A stretch of 64,000 nt of DNA, from assembly GCF_020497125.1 (NCBI RefSeq), contig NC_059084.1:10505501-10569500 (forward strand), read 5' to 3'. The notes beneath the pieces were generated by a model. That model was not told where the DNA came from. It did not search any database and saw nothing but the letters and a program-made list of their open reading frames with translations. Below, one piece after another: positions 1 to 16,500 of this stretch (its first letter is position 1; each line of letters starts with the position of its first letter). The translations under genes and the position numbers were made by a program. This DNA comes from Mauremys mutica. Its lineage: Eukaryota > Chordata > Testudines > Geoemydidae.

Positions 1-491
1 CAGCAGCCGCCCGGAGGCATCAGCTGGGGGTGAAATCCCGGAATGTCACTGCCCACGTGATGCCGAGGCCGCCCCGGCCCCTCATTACTGCGCCCGCGGG
101 CGTTCCCCGGCGCTGCCCGACCCCAAGTGGCCCCTGGTAACAGCCGAGAACTTCAACAGCCCAATTAGTTTCCATAACGTCCGTGCTCGTCCCATCCGCT
201 AGGGAGGTGGGGAAATGGGGTGTTTGCAATTAGCCCCCGTTTCAGCAGCCGGGCCAAGGATTCTCTGCTTCTCTAGGGGCAGATGGCCAGGACCCAGCTC
301 CTCCGAGGGAATTTGGTGCCTCAATACCTTTGAGGATATGGGCACAGGGTGACTATGGGGGGAGACGGGGCTTTGCACTGCAGCCAAGTTATTCGTTGAT
401 ACGGGACTCCTGAGCGTTGCAGAAGGGAGACAATAAATCCAGCCTCTTAGTTTTGAGAGTAGAACAAAAACAGCATGAAGTCTGGATTGTT

Positions 492-614
492 TAGGGTGAC
501 CAGACAGCAAATGTGGAAAAATCAGGATGGGGTGGGGGATAATAGGAGCCTATATAAGAGAGAGACCCAAAAATCAGGACTGTCCCTATAAAATCAGGAC
601 ATCTGGTCACCCTA
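492..614. mobile_element. hAT-like MITE, 123 bp, copy 1
   Basis: 13-base terminal inverted repeats (TAGGGTGACCAGA and its exact complement) bound a 123-base element. It is flanked by a perfect 8-base duplication GGATTGTT at 484-491 and 615-622. An 8-base duplication with short terminal repeats is diagnostic for hAT transposition. No transposase is encoded. It lies upstream of CTSZ exon 2. Confidence 0.9.
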
Positions 615-901
615 GGATTGTTTCATGTGAACTCCTGAGAAGGGCTGCATTGGCCAGGCCTCTCATTTCTTATGTTAATCCCAGCTGCCTACCTGATAGC
701 TGTTTCTGAGCTAACACTAGTCACAAGACCATATATAGAAGGGCATTAAAGGTCATGGTGACTAGAACTATCATGTGATCTCAAGCTAGGATGGAAATTC
801 TCACACATCATTGTGAGACGTGTAGATTCCCCCCCCCCCCCCCCATATAAAAATAATCTCTGGGAAACAGGCTTAACTCTTACTACTTTGTTTCCATATA
901 G

Positions 902-6079
<5,178 letters not shown>

Positions 6080-7584
6080 TTGTCTCTAGGGTTTATGGGG
6101 TACTTTCTGGCTTTGAAATTTTATTCCCCCCCTCATCAAGGGTTTTTTTTTTAATTAAAAGGCAGTTTAACTATTCTGTAGTTAGAATAAACTACAGAAT
6201 AGTTAAGAACTAACTAAACTAAAGAATGACCAGGCAGTTAAGAGGAATTAGCTCAGATCACCATAATGTTTTAGAAGTGGAAAAACTGCCTCTAAATTTT
6301 TAACTTGCACTGCATATTTAAAAGCAGCTGTTAAGACAAATTTGCTTATCCTCTGCTTTATGTACCTGGTACTTACCAAGCAACTTATCAGAAGTTATAA
6401 GTACAAATGCTCTCATTGGAAAAATTATTCTCTCTTGTCAATATTTAATCTGAAGGAATATATAAGATTTGTTTTACACTTGTAACAAAGGAGGTTTTCC
6501 TTCTAGTACAAACTTTAAAGTTTGCTCTAAGCAAGAGAGACTGATTTCTTTTAAAAATTTGGGTTTAGACTTGTAAATTATATACACAAAGTAAATATCA
6601 CTGAGCTACATAAATACAGAAATCGTTTTTTGTTCTCTATTTTAAAACTGTGTCCTATAGTCACATTCTATTGTTTCACTAAGGCATGTGTTGCACTGCA
6701 GATTGTCATTTTTATCTGATTGAAAGTGATGCAACAGTAACCAAATCTCTTTAAAACTACCGGAAAATGTTTAATATAAGCACTGATTGTGATTGCCTGA
6801 TGCTTTCTTTACTTTACTTCTAGGCTTTGGTATTTGAATGGCTGTGCTATTTGTCTGTACAAGGACAGGTTTTTTTAAAGGGGGGAGGGGAGAAATGGGA
6901 ATAGGGTTCTAATGACATAGCTTTTAACATGTGCCTTTACCATACAAGGAAAGATGGTATGTTATCTTCCTCTTTCCTGCTTACTCAACCTCATGTGCCT
7001 AGTTCCCTAATGGTGTAAATTACAACCCAAACCATATCAAAGATTAACTAAATCACAGTTGTTAAATTGACATTGTTTCTTATGTGAAGTGATTAGAGGG
7101 TGCACAAGTGGATTGTAAGAGTTTAATGGAATTTGTTTCTCAGCATTAACTTAGTGGTACCTATGGCAGCATCTCTTGGCAGGGCATAGACAAGGTTTAA
7201 ACAGAATCTGTACTTTAGTTAAATGCCACTATGAGGAGCCAACGAAGGATGGGTGGGGGAATAGAGCCACCTTTAATGATTGCATGTGTATGAGAACACT
7301 AAGGACACCTACAATTGCACAGAAACTGAGTGCCCCATGTCACCCAGGGTCCTGCTCTTGGAGTGAGATGCTGATCAACCACAACCTACTACACGATGCA
7401 GTACGTACTGAAGGTCACATTTACCTAGAACAGAGATTAGGGTCTGAATTTCAGGTACTCGACAGGGCAGCAGGGAGCTACAGACTGCTGTTTTCCATTT
7501 TGGCAAGTTAAGAAGAAACTGATCTTCCAATGTCTTAAAACATCTCTAATTTCAGGAGCCACCTGCTTTTTTGTTTTAAATAAA
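6080..7584 (+). other. CTSZ 3' UTR candidate region
   Basis: No open frame with coding character follows the stop. Two AATAAA hexamers can be seen, at 6186-6191 (about 110 bases after the stop, inside a hairpin) and at 7579-7584. Which one is used cannot be told from sequence; transcript ends would settle it. Confidence 0.45.
6167..6206 (+). promoter_or_regulatory. Hairpin enclosing an AATAAA signal in the CTSZ 3' UTR
   Basis: Arms 6167-6183 and 6190-6206 are perfect 17-base reverse complements around a 6-base loop (AGAATA). The hexamer AATAAA at 6186-6191 spans the loop and the first two bases of the right arm, so the folded RNA would show most of the signal in a loop. The structure is seen in the sequence; any effect on 3' end formation is inference. 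Confidence 0.55.
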
Positions 7585-9673
7585 AGTTTAATTGTTCACA
7601 TGTGACCTACAACTGAGGCACATTACTCATCTACAGTTGTTTCTTTGTGACATGGGCTTTATTTTACAAATTATTAGCTCCATCACTGTCCCACTGATTT
7701 CTAACACCATTGCTGCTGCTGCTGCTTTGATAAAGTAATACTAGATCCAATCTTTACCTTCAATCTCAGAGGGAGAAAATTGTCTCCTAAACTAGTTGCC
7801 TAGCAAAATACAGAGGACAGGCTAGGGGCCTATGATCCATATTAGAACATGCAACATTGGTCTCATGGATACAGTAGCGGATGGGCCACAAGAGCTACAT
7901 TCTATTCCTAGTTCTGACAGATGTTCTTTGTGAGCTTGGTCAAATGCCTTTCCTTTAGCTGTCAAAAAAGGATACTAAAACATTAAGGTTGCAAAATTAA
8001 TAGTCTTTAGTTACATGGTCACATTACTTTGCATATATGAATTATGCTAAAGTTGGATGGGCAACCTCAGTTCTGCACTGCCTGACTCTTGAAAGCTCAA
8101 CTTTGCACCCTTGCTATTCTTAAAATTAACTTTAAAAAAAACATTTAAGGTTTACTAAAAATGTGATATGAAGCCACAGTGACCTAGATGGGTCATCAGT
8201 AGGGTTGTCCCTTGATGTCCACACCACAGACCTTTCAATTGAAGGCCAAAATGTAAGTTGTTGGGGCAACTCTAATTTTGACTTTTCCTAACTCTTGAAA
8301 GCTCAGCCTTAAGGTTCTTTTTAACAGTAATGGGGAGGAGTTGGCTATCCACCTCTGTGAACCCACCATTGCTAGGGGATGAGGTACTCTAGCTGATCTT
8401 GGATTTCATTGCTAGTTACTGACAGCAGAGTAATGATGAGATTGAAGAATCCTGGGTTCCATTCCAGTTTCTGGAAAGGAGCATTTTAAAATAAATGATA
8501 AATCCTTTTATCCTCCACCCTGTGGCAGGTGAGTTAGGCTGCTTCCTCCTCAGCGCCCAGGCATCAATAGGGGGAAACAGAAATGCATGCAAACAAACAT
8601 TCTCTCTCCTTTCAGGCCAGTTGCCAGGAGTAGCAATTCCAAGGCAAATCCTGCTTAGCTGCTACAGGCAGGGAAGGAGCATGCTCAGTACTAACTGAAC
8701 GCTGCTGCCAGCCTCTAACAAATCTCAACTGACCTTATGCAAACTGAATTTTCAGAGACCAAATGTGTGGATTTTCACATGAACAGCAAAGACCATTTGC
8801 CTGAGAGCAGGATAATTCCTGCTTCAACACATGGAGGTCAATCCAAGGCAGGAGTCAATGTCTCAATAGCAAATCAGAGATGGTAGTAGGGTGGGTATGA
8901 AAGGCTTTTAGAGTAAAGACAAACAGCTTCTGTTTGGTGAGACAGAAAACGGAGCTTATGGAAGACTGCAAAGAGTTAAAGTTAGGTGTCCCTTCTACCT
9001 ACAATACTCCCAGAGGTGCCTGAAGCCTTGTATTTTAAATGTTGACAAAGCACTTTGGAATGCTCTAGTACCAAAAACAAGGAAGCACTAGTTATGCAAA
9101 AGATTCACCACCTTTGAGCAATGGGCCAGTGTTATGGTAGTAATAAACTAGAGTTGCTGCAGCAGCACTGACTCTGATCCCCTTTAGGAAGCACTGTCCC
9201 CTTTACTCAACTACTACAGATTACAGTCTGATAGAGAGTCCCACTTGTATTGGGAGAAAAGAAGGTTCTTGCAGTTCTGCAGAAGAGTCCACAAACAATA
9301 GCAAGTTATCTTGTCTATTAGTGCACCCATGTCTGTAGTATCTCATTACCAGAGACTCATGAACACATCTGGCTAGTTTGAGGGCTTGGTTTCTTTTTAT
9401 GAATGTCGCTCTAAACAATTTTATGCCCCTTGTTAGTTACAAGTGCAATTTATCTGGATGAAATTAGGGCATATAGATATCAACATTCCTTAAAATAGCA
9501 TGGCAAGTTTGGCTTCTCTGCCCCCCCATTTTTTTTCCTGCATGTGTTTGTGTGCAAAACAACAAAACACCCCACACAGTTATGTTTTAAAAAAATCAGG
9601 CTAACCATATAAAGCATAAGAGAGGTCTCTGTCAAAGTACTGTTTATAAAAATATAAATTAGAATCTCAGTGG
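7585..9673. other. CTSZ-NELFCD intergenic region
   Basis: Lies between the convergent 3' ends. I see no exon, RNA gene or clear mobile element. A short (GCT)n run is at about 7711-7727. Open frames here are short and not gene-like. Confidence 0.5.
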
Positions 9674-10175
9674 TTTATTTCCACAGCTCATCTCCACACT
9701 AAATTAGTAAATGCTAAAGTAATAAAAAAAGCTACACCAAGAATGTTTAGATATATTCAGATAATTTAGCTACAGTACCAACTGTGACATGGTAATGAAA
9801 CTTACCAGTAATGTTTAACACATCTATTAAAAAAAAAAATAAATTCTGAACAAGGCTGCTTGCACACAGGATTTGTTTATCAGTACAGAACTAGCCTTGA
9901 TTATTACAACTCAGTTTGTGTTCCACAACACACCTAGTTTTTCAGAAGGTAATTTTGTAGGATATTCAGAACACTCACCTGTAGAACGCAACGACGAGAA
10001 AAATCATTCTGGGTTCTCCGCAGCACAGGACTAACTGTGCTCATCAAATCACAAGATCAAAGCCTGCAGCATTCAGGGTTACAGTCACTAGAAAAGTGGT
10101 GAGGGAGAGTGTGTGTGTGTGTGTCTATATATATATATAAACGTGTGTGTGTGTGTGTATGTTTATATATATATA

Positions 10176-10211
<36 letters not shown>

Positions 10212-10562
10212 ATCAGTAGAAGACATTTCTACAAGCTGTGAAAGTAACAAAAAACATTCCTTGAAATATGACTATTTCTCATGCTTCTCTTAGGCTGGCA
10301 AACTTGATTTTTGTAATAAAAATATCCTGAAGTATTAATCCATGTATGGATTGACCATTTCCCAAAGATGCAATAGAAGACTTCCAGAACAAAGTTCAAA
10401 GTTACTGTGCAATATGAATCAGCAAGCATCTCTACACTTCTTCCTTGTTGGCTGCATTGTATTATCCAACTAGAGAACCCTACTGGTGGTGGGCATAGCA
10501 AGGAAGTGATTGTCCATAACCTCAGTATTCATGGTGCTCTGCATTCTTGTTTTATCGCTTCC
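9674..10562 (-). other. NELFCD 3' UTR candidate
   Basis: Runs from the base after the stop codon to a minus-strand AATAAA at 9674-9679 (TTTATT on the plus strand). It contains the GT/TA hairpin at 10108-10201. The 3' end is a guess from the hexamer only. Confidence 0.4.
10108..10209. repeat. Palindromic (GT)n(TA)n / (TA)n(AC)n microsatellite
   Basis: A GT run and TA run (10109-10142) are mirrored by a TA run and long AC run (10161-10209) around an 18-base GT-rich spacer. They form an inverted repeat of about 30 bases differing by one TA unit. It probably lies in the NELFCD 3' UTR. Confidence 0.85.
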
Positions 10563-10597
10563 TTAGTTCACCATAATGAAGTTAGATTTGCAATGAG
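10563..10597 (-). CDS. NELFCD: NELFCD exon 15 (terminal, short)
   Basis: 35 coding bases, with G from exon 14 giving [11 protein letters not shown] and TAA at 10563-10565. The acceptor is a TTTAAG preceded by a T-rich stretch. The frame and the last residues fix the identity. Confidence 0.94.
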
Positions 10598-13500
10598 CTT
10601 AAAGAAAAAAAGATTTAAAAAAATTGTTCAGCATGTTGTTTTAGTTATAACCACTTTCATGTGCAATGTCTACATTATATAATTGGTTTGAGTCTAGGGA
10701 ACATATTGACCCTTTTTGTTCTCAGGCATGAGTGTGCTATGGAGGCAATAGGAAGGGACTTGCTCTGCTATACAGCAGCCTCTCTAGAAGCACCGGTGAA
10801 GGACTTTCAAAAGAAGTCCCATCTAGCCATCCCTGATTAACAGAAACTCTCTCCACATAGGTCTTTAAGAGGAAAGGGAAACTAGAATGTACACAATAGT
10901 GCCTGTATAATATATTCTATTAACTGTAATCCCCCTCCCAGAAATATCTTCAGAACGTAAGGGCGTACATAAGGGAGTGAGGAGGGAGCAAACATCTTAC
11001 CTATGAATTCTGTGACAGGGTCATGTTCACCTTCTGTTTTAATAGTGCCTGCAATGCTTTCATTCTCTAAGATTGGAAGGAAAAGCTGCACAAAGTCTGA
11101 GGTATATGGAGGAGCAATCACATCCAGTACCTGAGATGTCAGACAGAGAACTGTGGGTTACTTTTCCAGTTTGGTGATTGGCAAAGACAACTGACTTGTG
11201 TTATCCTCCTCTCTTAAATCAAACTGGTGGTATGTTACTAATTCACATTTCTTTCACACCACCTCTAGTCTCCAGCTATGCTTCGGCCATGTGCTGCCTC
11301 TAGCTTGCTGATGTTGCAGACAAACCAGTTTAGATCACTACAGGAACTCCTGCCCTCTGAAAACAGTATGCCATGTCCTGGTGAGTGTCCAGTGTTAAGT
11401 ATCTCTCTCAGAATCTGATGTGTCTTGAAATACGGGTATTTGTAAAATCATCAGTTAGTAATTTCTACTAATAGTCTAATCCAAACGGCTATAAAACCTA
11501 TATTAAATCTCATCTGGTTATGTGTTAAGTTGTCCCTTTTCAAAGCAAAACCAACAAAAAGTGCTACATGAATAAAAGTGAGCAGCTGACCTCAGTAACA
11601 AAGTATCTAATGAGTGAGATGTCTGTGTCTAGTTTCTCCAGACACTTGCGGATATAACCGACGACAGGTAGGACATATCCCCGACTGAGTAAGTGAACCA
11701 TTCTGTCCAGAAGGGTTTTCTTCAATTCCAGCTGAAAAGACAAGAGGAAAAAAAGCCATGCATATGAATCAGAATCACCTAAAAAAAGGTGTCAATGTTC
11801 ATCCTTATTTCAGTCTGTCAAGTAACTTTTTATGATGACATAATATTCTTGAAGCAAGTTCCACTGGGAATTGTTGGTGCAGCAAGATCAGTCATCATGA
11901 GTCTGTCTAACAGATAAGGAGCAACAAAGAACAAATCCTCAAAGTATCACCTGTTCCATGACATCAAGCTGGGAGTGTTCCGTTTCAAAAAGCTTGACAA
12001 GAAGTTGCAGAACTTGGGGGTGAAGCAGCTGATGGCATGTGCTGATCTGCAAACATGAGGTAGTGTTAGGATCACCAGTACTTCTACTTTAAAAGACAGT
12101 TATTCAAGCAGGCTTACCCTTATTTTCAGTTATTGATCCAGTGATCAGTACAGAATTCTTCAGGATTGGATGTGTACAACTGCTATTCATCCCTTTGCGG
12201 GCTATAGTTGCCAACTCCATGGGATTTGCTCCAGGAAATCCCATCTCATGGTACCAAGCAGTTAACTTGGGGTACTGAAATGGATTCATCTCAGTAAGTT
12301 TACTGGGTTACAGTAAACTGACCGATGTAATCCAGTGTGAGACTTCAATGGACTTTGGATCAGGCCCTTAGAATCATTCCACTCATAAACCTAAACATTG
12401 CCATTACCATCACCACCCAGTAACATATCCCTTAAGGTCTTACCTCGTCTAGTAATGCCAAATGCACTGGAGTGTGATCAGTCTGAAGCTGAAAATATCG
12501 TGGTTCTGACACTGTCCAGTCCACCCACTTTAATACACCCATTGCCACCACAGGAAACCTAAATAGAATAAGCTCCATTAGACAAACTGATTTTAGATAC
12601 TCCATCCTAAAGTGCGGTCTTAGTCTTGCCTACAATCAGCTGAAAGTTTCATATTTAACTTAGATTAGAATTAATACTCAGAGAAGAAAAGAAATACTCT
12701 TCCTGCTACCAGCATGTTCACAACAGGCTCCACTGATAAAGTAAAAGGAGACACTCAGCCTAGAGAAATTCCTTTTCCCTTCACAAGGATGCTCCTTTAG
12801 CAGAGAATGGTATGTCCCATACACAGTGGGCAAGAAGAGCTTTCTCCACGTAACATACTGTAAGGCTGAGCAGGCCCAAGAACGTTCCAGTCAGACTATT
12901 CAACATCAGCTGTCTCAGACTTGGGGAAGGACTGGTGTGTGCGTGTGTGTAAGGATTTTTGTGCTGAGAAAGATTCATTAGGTAGGAAAAAGTGACTCCG
13001 GTGTGATTCATCTCCTTCCAACTGTACAAATGCACAGTCTTCTACAGTACAGAACATTTCAGTTTGGGGAATGGAGTAATAAGATGGAGGTAGACTAAGC
13101 CGACTTGATTACAGATTGATCCTGATGAGGTATATTTGAAGCCTCAATGTTGCTTACACCTTGCAAATGTGGCCATGAGACAGATATTTCACATATCTGC
13201 TCAGAATGATTCTCCTAATACTGCCCACAAGGAAGCAACTGCTCCGGAAGAGTGAGCTGTGAATAGAAATGGAAATAACTTCCCAGTTCAACATTCCCAG
13301 AAAAGGTCTTTTTGGGCCTAGTTATCTATCCAGAACACAGCAATTATGTCAGGACTTATTACTGAGAAATAGACCTTCCCATGAACAGCAATTTTGAAGA
13401 ATGAAGGAGTTTCATTAAAAATACGCGGCTATATTACATAATACAGAAAGGAAAGAGAAGCAAGAAAAAACAGACAGAAGCCAACATCTAAATAGCTATC

Positions 13501-16500
13501 TTCTGAAGCCAGGGACATGTGTAGCATTATGAATTACGAAACAGAGCTAGTTGCAGCTTTCACTATTTGCTGCCTTTATTACAATGTAAATTGTACTTTC
13601 TTGTTAACAGAAAGGAGTTTCAGCTTAGAAATAGATTTTCTACCTACCTGATGCACTGATAGAGGGTGCTCAGCTCTGCAACCAGCTCTGAAGCTCCTTT
13701 GTTTTCGTTGCAGCACAGATTGTGAACAGTTTCAACAGCTTTTGAAGTCGATTTGAGCTCATCTTTGTTTATGCTCACTCTCTTGTTCTAAAATATTTCA
13801 GAATTAAGCTCTGCATGCAAGACTTGTGAATTTACAGGAAATTGTTGGCTGTTTAGGGAAAGACTTATTATATGATGCGTCTCACATAGCTTTACCCTTC
13901 TCAATGCTGAAATCTGTATATAATTTGTGAAGTAACCGAAGTACAGAGGAGTGTAAAGTACTAAAAATGTTTCTCTTGTATTATTAAAACAATTTTCATA
14001 ATTTTAAATTAATTCATTTGCTTCTAAAAGGAGAGTTCAGATTTTCTAGCACAGCACAGACCTGCAATTGCTACTCTAAGATATAATGGCAAAAAACCCC
14101 AAACATCTAATTCCAAACTTTTACTCTCCTGGCCTAATCTACAGAAGACCTGGAGTTCCCATTTTTTTCAGTTGGAGCTGGGGGTATTTAACTCCTCCGA
14201 AAAATCAGGTGCACACAATTTTAGCCTAAGCAATGATGGAATTTAAAACAACAAGCCTGGATTTTCCTTAAGTATATTTACATTAATGCATTAACTTTAA
14301 CTTCTACACAGTCAAAGAATCTGATATTACCTTTTTCCATGTCTCCACTACACTGGCTGCATATGCTAATATGTGGATATATTTGTGTTTATGGTCCTGA
14401 TTGATCTTAGCACCTGGCTTAAATAGTGACTGCATGAAAAGGTCCAGAAAGGCAGGTACTCGAATCTGTGAAGGAAACACAGGGTTTCATTAGTGCAACA
14501 GATTAAAAAGCACCAAATAAATATCTGCATCTTGGCACACACACAGAATAGGGTACAATAATGCATTATCTGCTGAGTGATAGACCAGATGGTTTAATGG
14601 GTCATATTTTTAAAGGGGCGCACATCAAAGTGCTGGCACAAAGTGGAGGGTACAATGAGTAGCACTCACAATATTATTTAGATATCTAAATTTTCCTGTT
14701 TATTACTTAAACCCCATACATAATCAGGTAGTTAGAAATCTAAACAGTGTAATTGCACCTGTAATTAACTGTGCCCATAACAGACTGGCGACACAAAATT
14801 ATAAGTCACTTTTAAAACTCTGACCTAATAGATCTTTTCCATATTTAACTTTGGGGAAGTGTTGTAAAAGCATTCTTAATTAGATGCTACAAATAGCATG
14901 TTCACATTTCTGTATCCCTTAATGAGAGGAGTCTCCATAATGAGTAACTGAGTGCTAGCAAGGGGAAGCACTTATAATTTTTTCTTATTTTGGTACTTGT
15001 ACTGCACCTTGTGCGATGGAGCCTGAAGCCCCGAGTAAGGCCTTGAGATGCTTATATCACAGAAATAAAAAGAAAAACTTAACAGTATAAAGAGGTAACT
15101 ACGAACCAGTTCTACTGGAGGAGGGTCCATGCTTGTAAACATTTTGAACAGGACTGTGATGTCTGCTGGATTCAGAGCTCCTTTGGATAACATGGCACCG
15201 AGCGCTTGACATGCTCGAGGGTAGGAGGCTGCAGTACCCAGGGCTAGAGTGATCTGACTAGCATCGTGGCCTCTTGGTAAAGAGCAAGACACACATGGGC
15301 ATTATATTTTTCTTATAAAGAAACTGAAACATGTTAATTTTAGCCTCAGAAACATACCAATAGAATAATCAGTGTTTGTCATCTAGTGTGCAGAGAGCCT
15401 TAAAAGACTGAACCCTTTCCTCAGCGAGGCCTTGGCTACACTGGCGCTTTACAGCACTGCAACTTTCTCGCTCAGAGGTGTGAAAAAACACCCCCCTGAG
15501 CGCAAGATACAGCGCTGTAAAGCGCCAGTGTAAACAGTGCCCCAGCGCTGGGAGCCATCCCCACGGGGAGGTGGAGTACCTGCAGCACTGGGAGAGCTCT
15601 CTCCCAGCGCTGGCGCCGCGACCACACTCGCACTTCAAAGCGCTGCCGCGGGAGCAGTGTAGCCAAGCCCTGAGATAATACTAATGTGGCTACAGTAGGA
15701 AATAAAACATTTGCATAGGGTATTTTAACACGTTTTACACAGTCAGAACATCGACATTACTTAATTCTTTCATAATGGCTACTTCAGGTATCCCAACAGA
15801 GGAAAAAGGGATCGTTTGTTGTTCTGTAGATATTTGTTTATTGACCCTACCTGAGCAGCTCTCTTACTGTGCAGCTTTATCCTACTATGAGCAGGATGAA
15901 GAAATTTAGGAATTCTCTATTTCAATCAAGAATGGGCAAAGCTGACATTTTGTGACTTATACTTTTACCAGTGAAATTCTGCTCATGTAAGAAAGACAAA
16001 TTAACAAAGACTTACTTCTCGTGAGCAAATCGCTGAACTTCCTGAGCAATCCTGTGCACAGCAGACCCACCTTGCTCTTCTTGGGCTAATATGGACATCA
16101 TAGACTGAGCAAAGAGATATGTGTGTTCTCCATGGCAAACCATTTTCTGTAAACACATTCAGGGAGATGTTATTCGCCAATGTGAAAAATCTGGGTCACC
16201 CTTCAACAAATATATTGCCTTAATAGCAGCAGCAAGGGTTAGTTATGGTGCTAAATAACTGAGTAAGATGTAATGTAAATGGAAAGGCGATACCATAGAA
16301 AATCAAATACAGAATGACATCCTTGTATGTGATGCTATTCCAGGACAAGCTACATCTAGAGTTCCTGCTTCACTTTACTACCCAACATAAAAGGCTTCTT
16401 AGAATTCTCTCTCCTTCACCCAACTGACAGATCTCCTGGTTGTCCAGTATTTCTCTCACTAAATTTAGAGAATGAATTAGCATTAAGCTAGCCAAACCTC

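Noticed and set aside
1..901. CTSZ exon 1 inside the window
   Set aside because: No signal peptide or Cys-containing propeptide with a usable donor was found; the CpG-rich start suggests it is just upstream.
15369..15666. Open frames near NELFCD exon 8 (minus strand)
   Set aside because: They fall inside the inverted-repeat MITE at 15422-15672 and have no splice link to NELFCD.
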